NCBI RefSeq assembly: GCF_918797505.1
Contig: NC_092800.1
Location: 36,074,263 to 36,138,262, forward strand
Length of the DNA: 64,000 nt
Direction: 5' to 3'
Source: Bemisia tabaci
Lineage: Eukaryota > Arthropoda > Insecta > Hemiptera > Aleyrodidae
Below the pieces are notes generated by a model, which was not told where the DNA came from, made no database searches, and worked only from the letters and a program-made list of their open reading frames with translations. Below, one piece after another: positions 63,104 to 64,000 of this stretch. Made by a program: the position numbers and the translations under genes. Within the stretch, counting starts at the first letter, position 1. Every line of letters starts with the position of its first letter.

Positions 63104-64000
63104 AAACGAGGACTTGAGGTGACAGCTCGCGATGGGTAACGAGTTGGGATTTAAAATTGAGATTGTATAGGAGAATGTTCCCTTGTTAAAATTTTAGTAT
63201 AATCCGATGAGTTCATTACAAAAATCCTTTTTCACTCATGTGTGAGATGAGAAACCGCTTTTCGTGTGCGTTAATTCAAAGTTCCAGCTCGCAAGAGAAC
63301 AAACGTTAACCAGTAGAAAATCGAGCAATTTCAGTATGTTTTACGATGAAAGATTTTTTTCTAATGACTGCACTTTTCTTGACAAGCTCTGAAAATTATA
63401 TGGAAGGGGCAATTGTATCAAATCAAATAAGAATTATTTGCCGAGCAGGTTAAACAGCTTGAAAGGTCAATCTGACCTCTGCTGATTTTGGTTTTTTCGC
63501 GAGGGAGCAGTTGAGATTTACTGATTTTATTATAAATTATGAGCAATAATTTTTCACTTTAGAGTTCAGCACTCTTGAAAATTTAGGATACGTTCAAGCG
63601 TTCTGTGTGAAATTGTGTATTGTGTTTGTTCATGTATTGTGAAACTTTAATCTTTACTGAGTCACCTATCTTGTTCATTTTGTAGTTAGTTTGCAGCACA
63701 GCAAGAAAACCTGCCGTGCTTCGAAAGTATATATTTTCTGTTTTTGATGCTCACTAACTAATACCTTCAAAACATCAAATTGATTTCGATCCATTCATCA
63801 CGGATGAAATAAGTCTTAAATAACGACACTGCCGAAGCTGAGAACGGCGCCGGCCCCTTCATGCAATGCAACTGGGCTGCAGTTAAGGAAGTTTTGCGTA
63901 ATTATCGATTTAATATAGGGAATGTTCCTAGACCGCTGAATTGTCGTCAAATGAGAGAGACAGTCCCTCGATCTTGAAAAAAACATGATGACATTTACCA
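63104..64000. other. No recognisable gene or repeat
   Basis: AT-rich spacer to the end of the window. No TIR or coding signal. Confidence 0.4.

Overview
This window reads as repeat-rich intergenic or intronic DNA from an animal nuclear genome, most likely an insect. The organism assignment is inference: the base composition is AT-rich, no bacterial gene organisation is present, and almost every recognisable structure is a short non-autonomous DNA transposon (MITE) of animal type. Several repeat styles recall sap-feeding hemipterans such as whiteflies, but that is a memory-based impression and low confidence. No protein-coding gene could be supported. The longest open frame is 182 codons, it lies inside a repeat, and none of the translated frames resembles a protein family I recognise. 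No rRNA gene or CRISPR array was seen. One tRNA-like fragment is present at 32732-32806.

What fills the window is a dense mosaic of dispersed inverted-repeat elements. Comparing copies inside the window gives letter-coded families: A (ends CACTGG, 6 copies), B (ends CACTGAAAA, 5 copies), C (ends CTGCCGTGCTAAGG, about a dozen copies or fragments), D (ends AGAGTCCC), E (a dispersed repeat of up to 1.8 kb with a long GC-rich hairpin, 7 copies all in one orientation), G and J (small hairpins with 4-bp A/T target duplications), H, K, L, M, N, O, Y and Z, a 2.35-kb element X, and a fixed-length 61-62-bp module U at six places. Several loci carry internal controls, because a tandem duplicate without the insertion lies beside the copy with it. 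These empty sites give target-site duplications: 2 bp for A, 5 bp CG(C/T)CG for L (Transib-like), 3 bp TTA for I (PIF/Harbinger-like), 4 bp AAAT for G. Flanking sequence also supports 8 bp for two hAT-like elements and about 10 bp for D (Mutator-like).

Layout. 0-4 kb: E1, D1, and a 761-bp palindrome (2720-3480). 4-10 kb: J1, hAT-like M1, a 234-bp tandem duplication with an A insertion, G1, A2 and CpG-rich patches. 10-18 kb: poly-T and a tandem duplication, a tandem repeat broken by Transib-like L1, a hAT-like MITE, then about 4 kb with little that is recognisable. 18-26 kb: E2, a hairpin duplication, C copies, an inverted pair of B elements, E3. 26-36 kb: Harbinger-like element, Z1, Y1, H1, a CpG-rich patch near 31 kb, A3, B3, Z2, G4, J2. 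36-46 kb: E4, X, O with A5, L2, E5. 46-57 kb: C copies, E6, a GGTTC/GAACC-rich tract, the nested C/D/D locus, the R tandem repeat, B4. 57-64 kb: the triple nest N/H/I, E7, A6, an ACAAT-rich block, a 551-bp long-TIR element and B5.

No gene network can be described. The biology visible here is transposon biology: repeated insertion of non-autonomous elements into each other, with local tandem and inverted duplication. No autonomous transposase was found, so mobilisation in trans from elsewhere in the genome is assumed.
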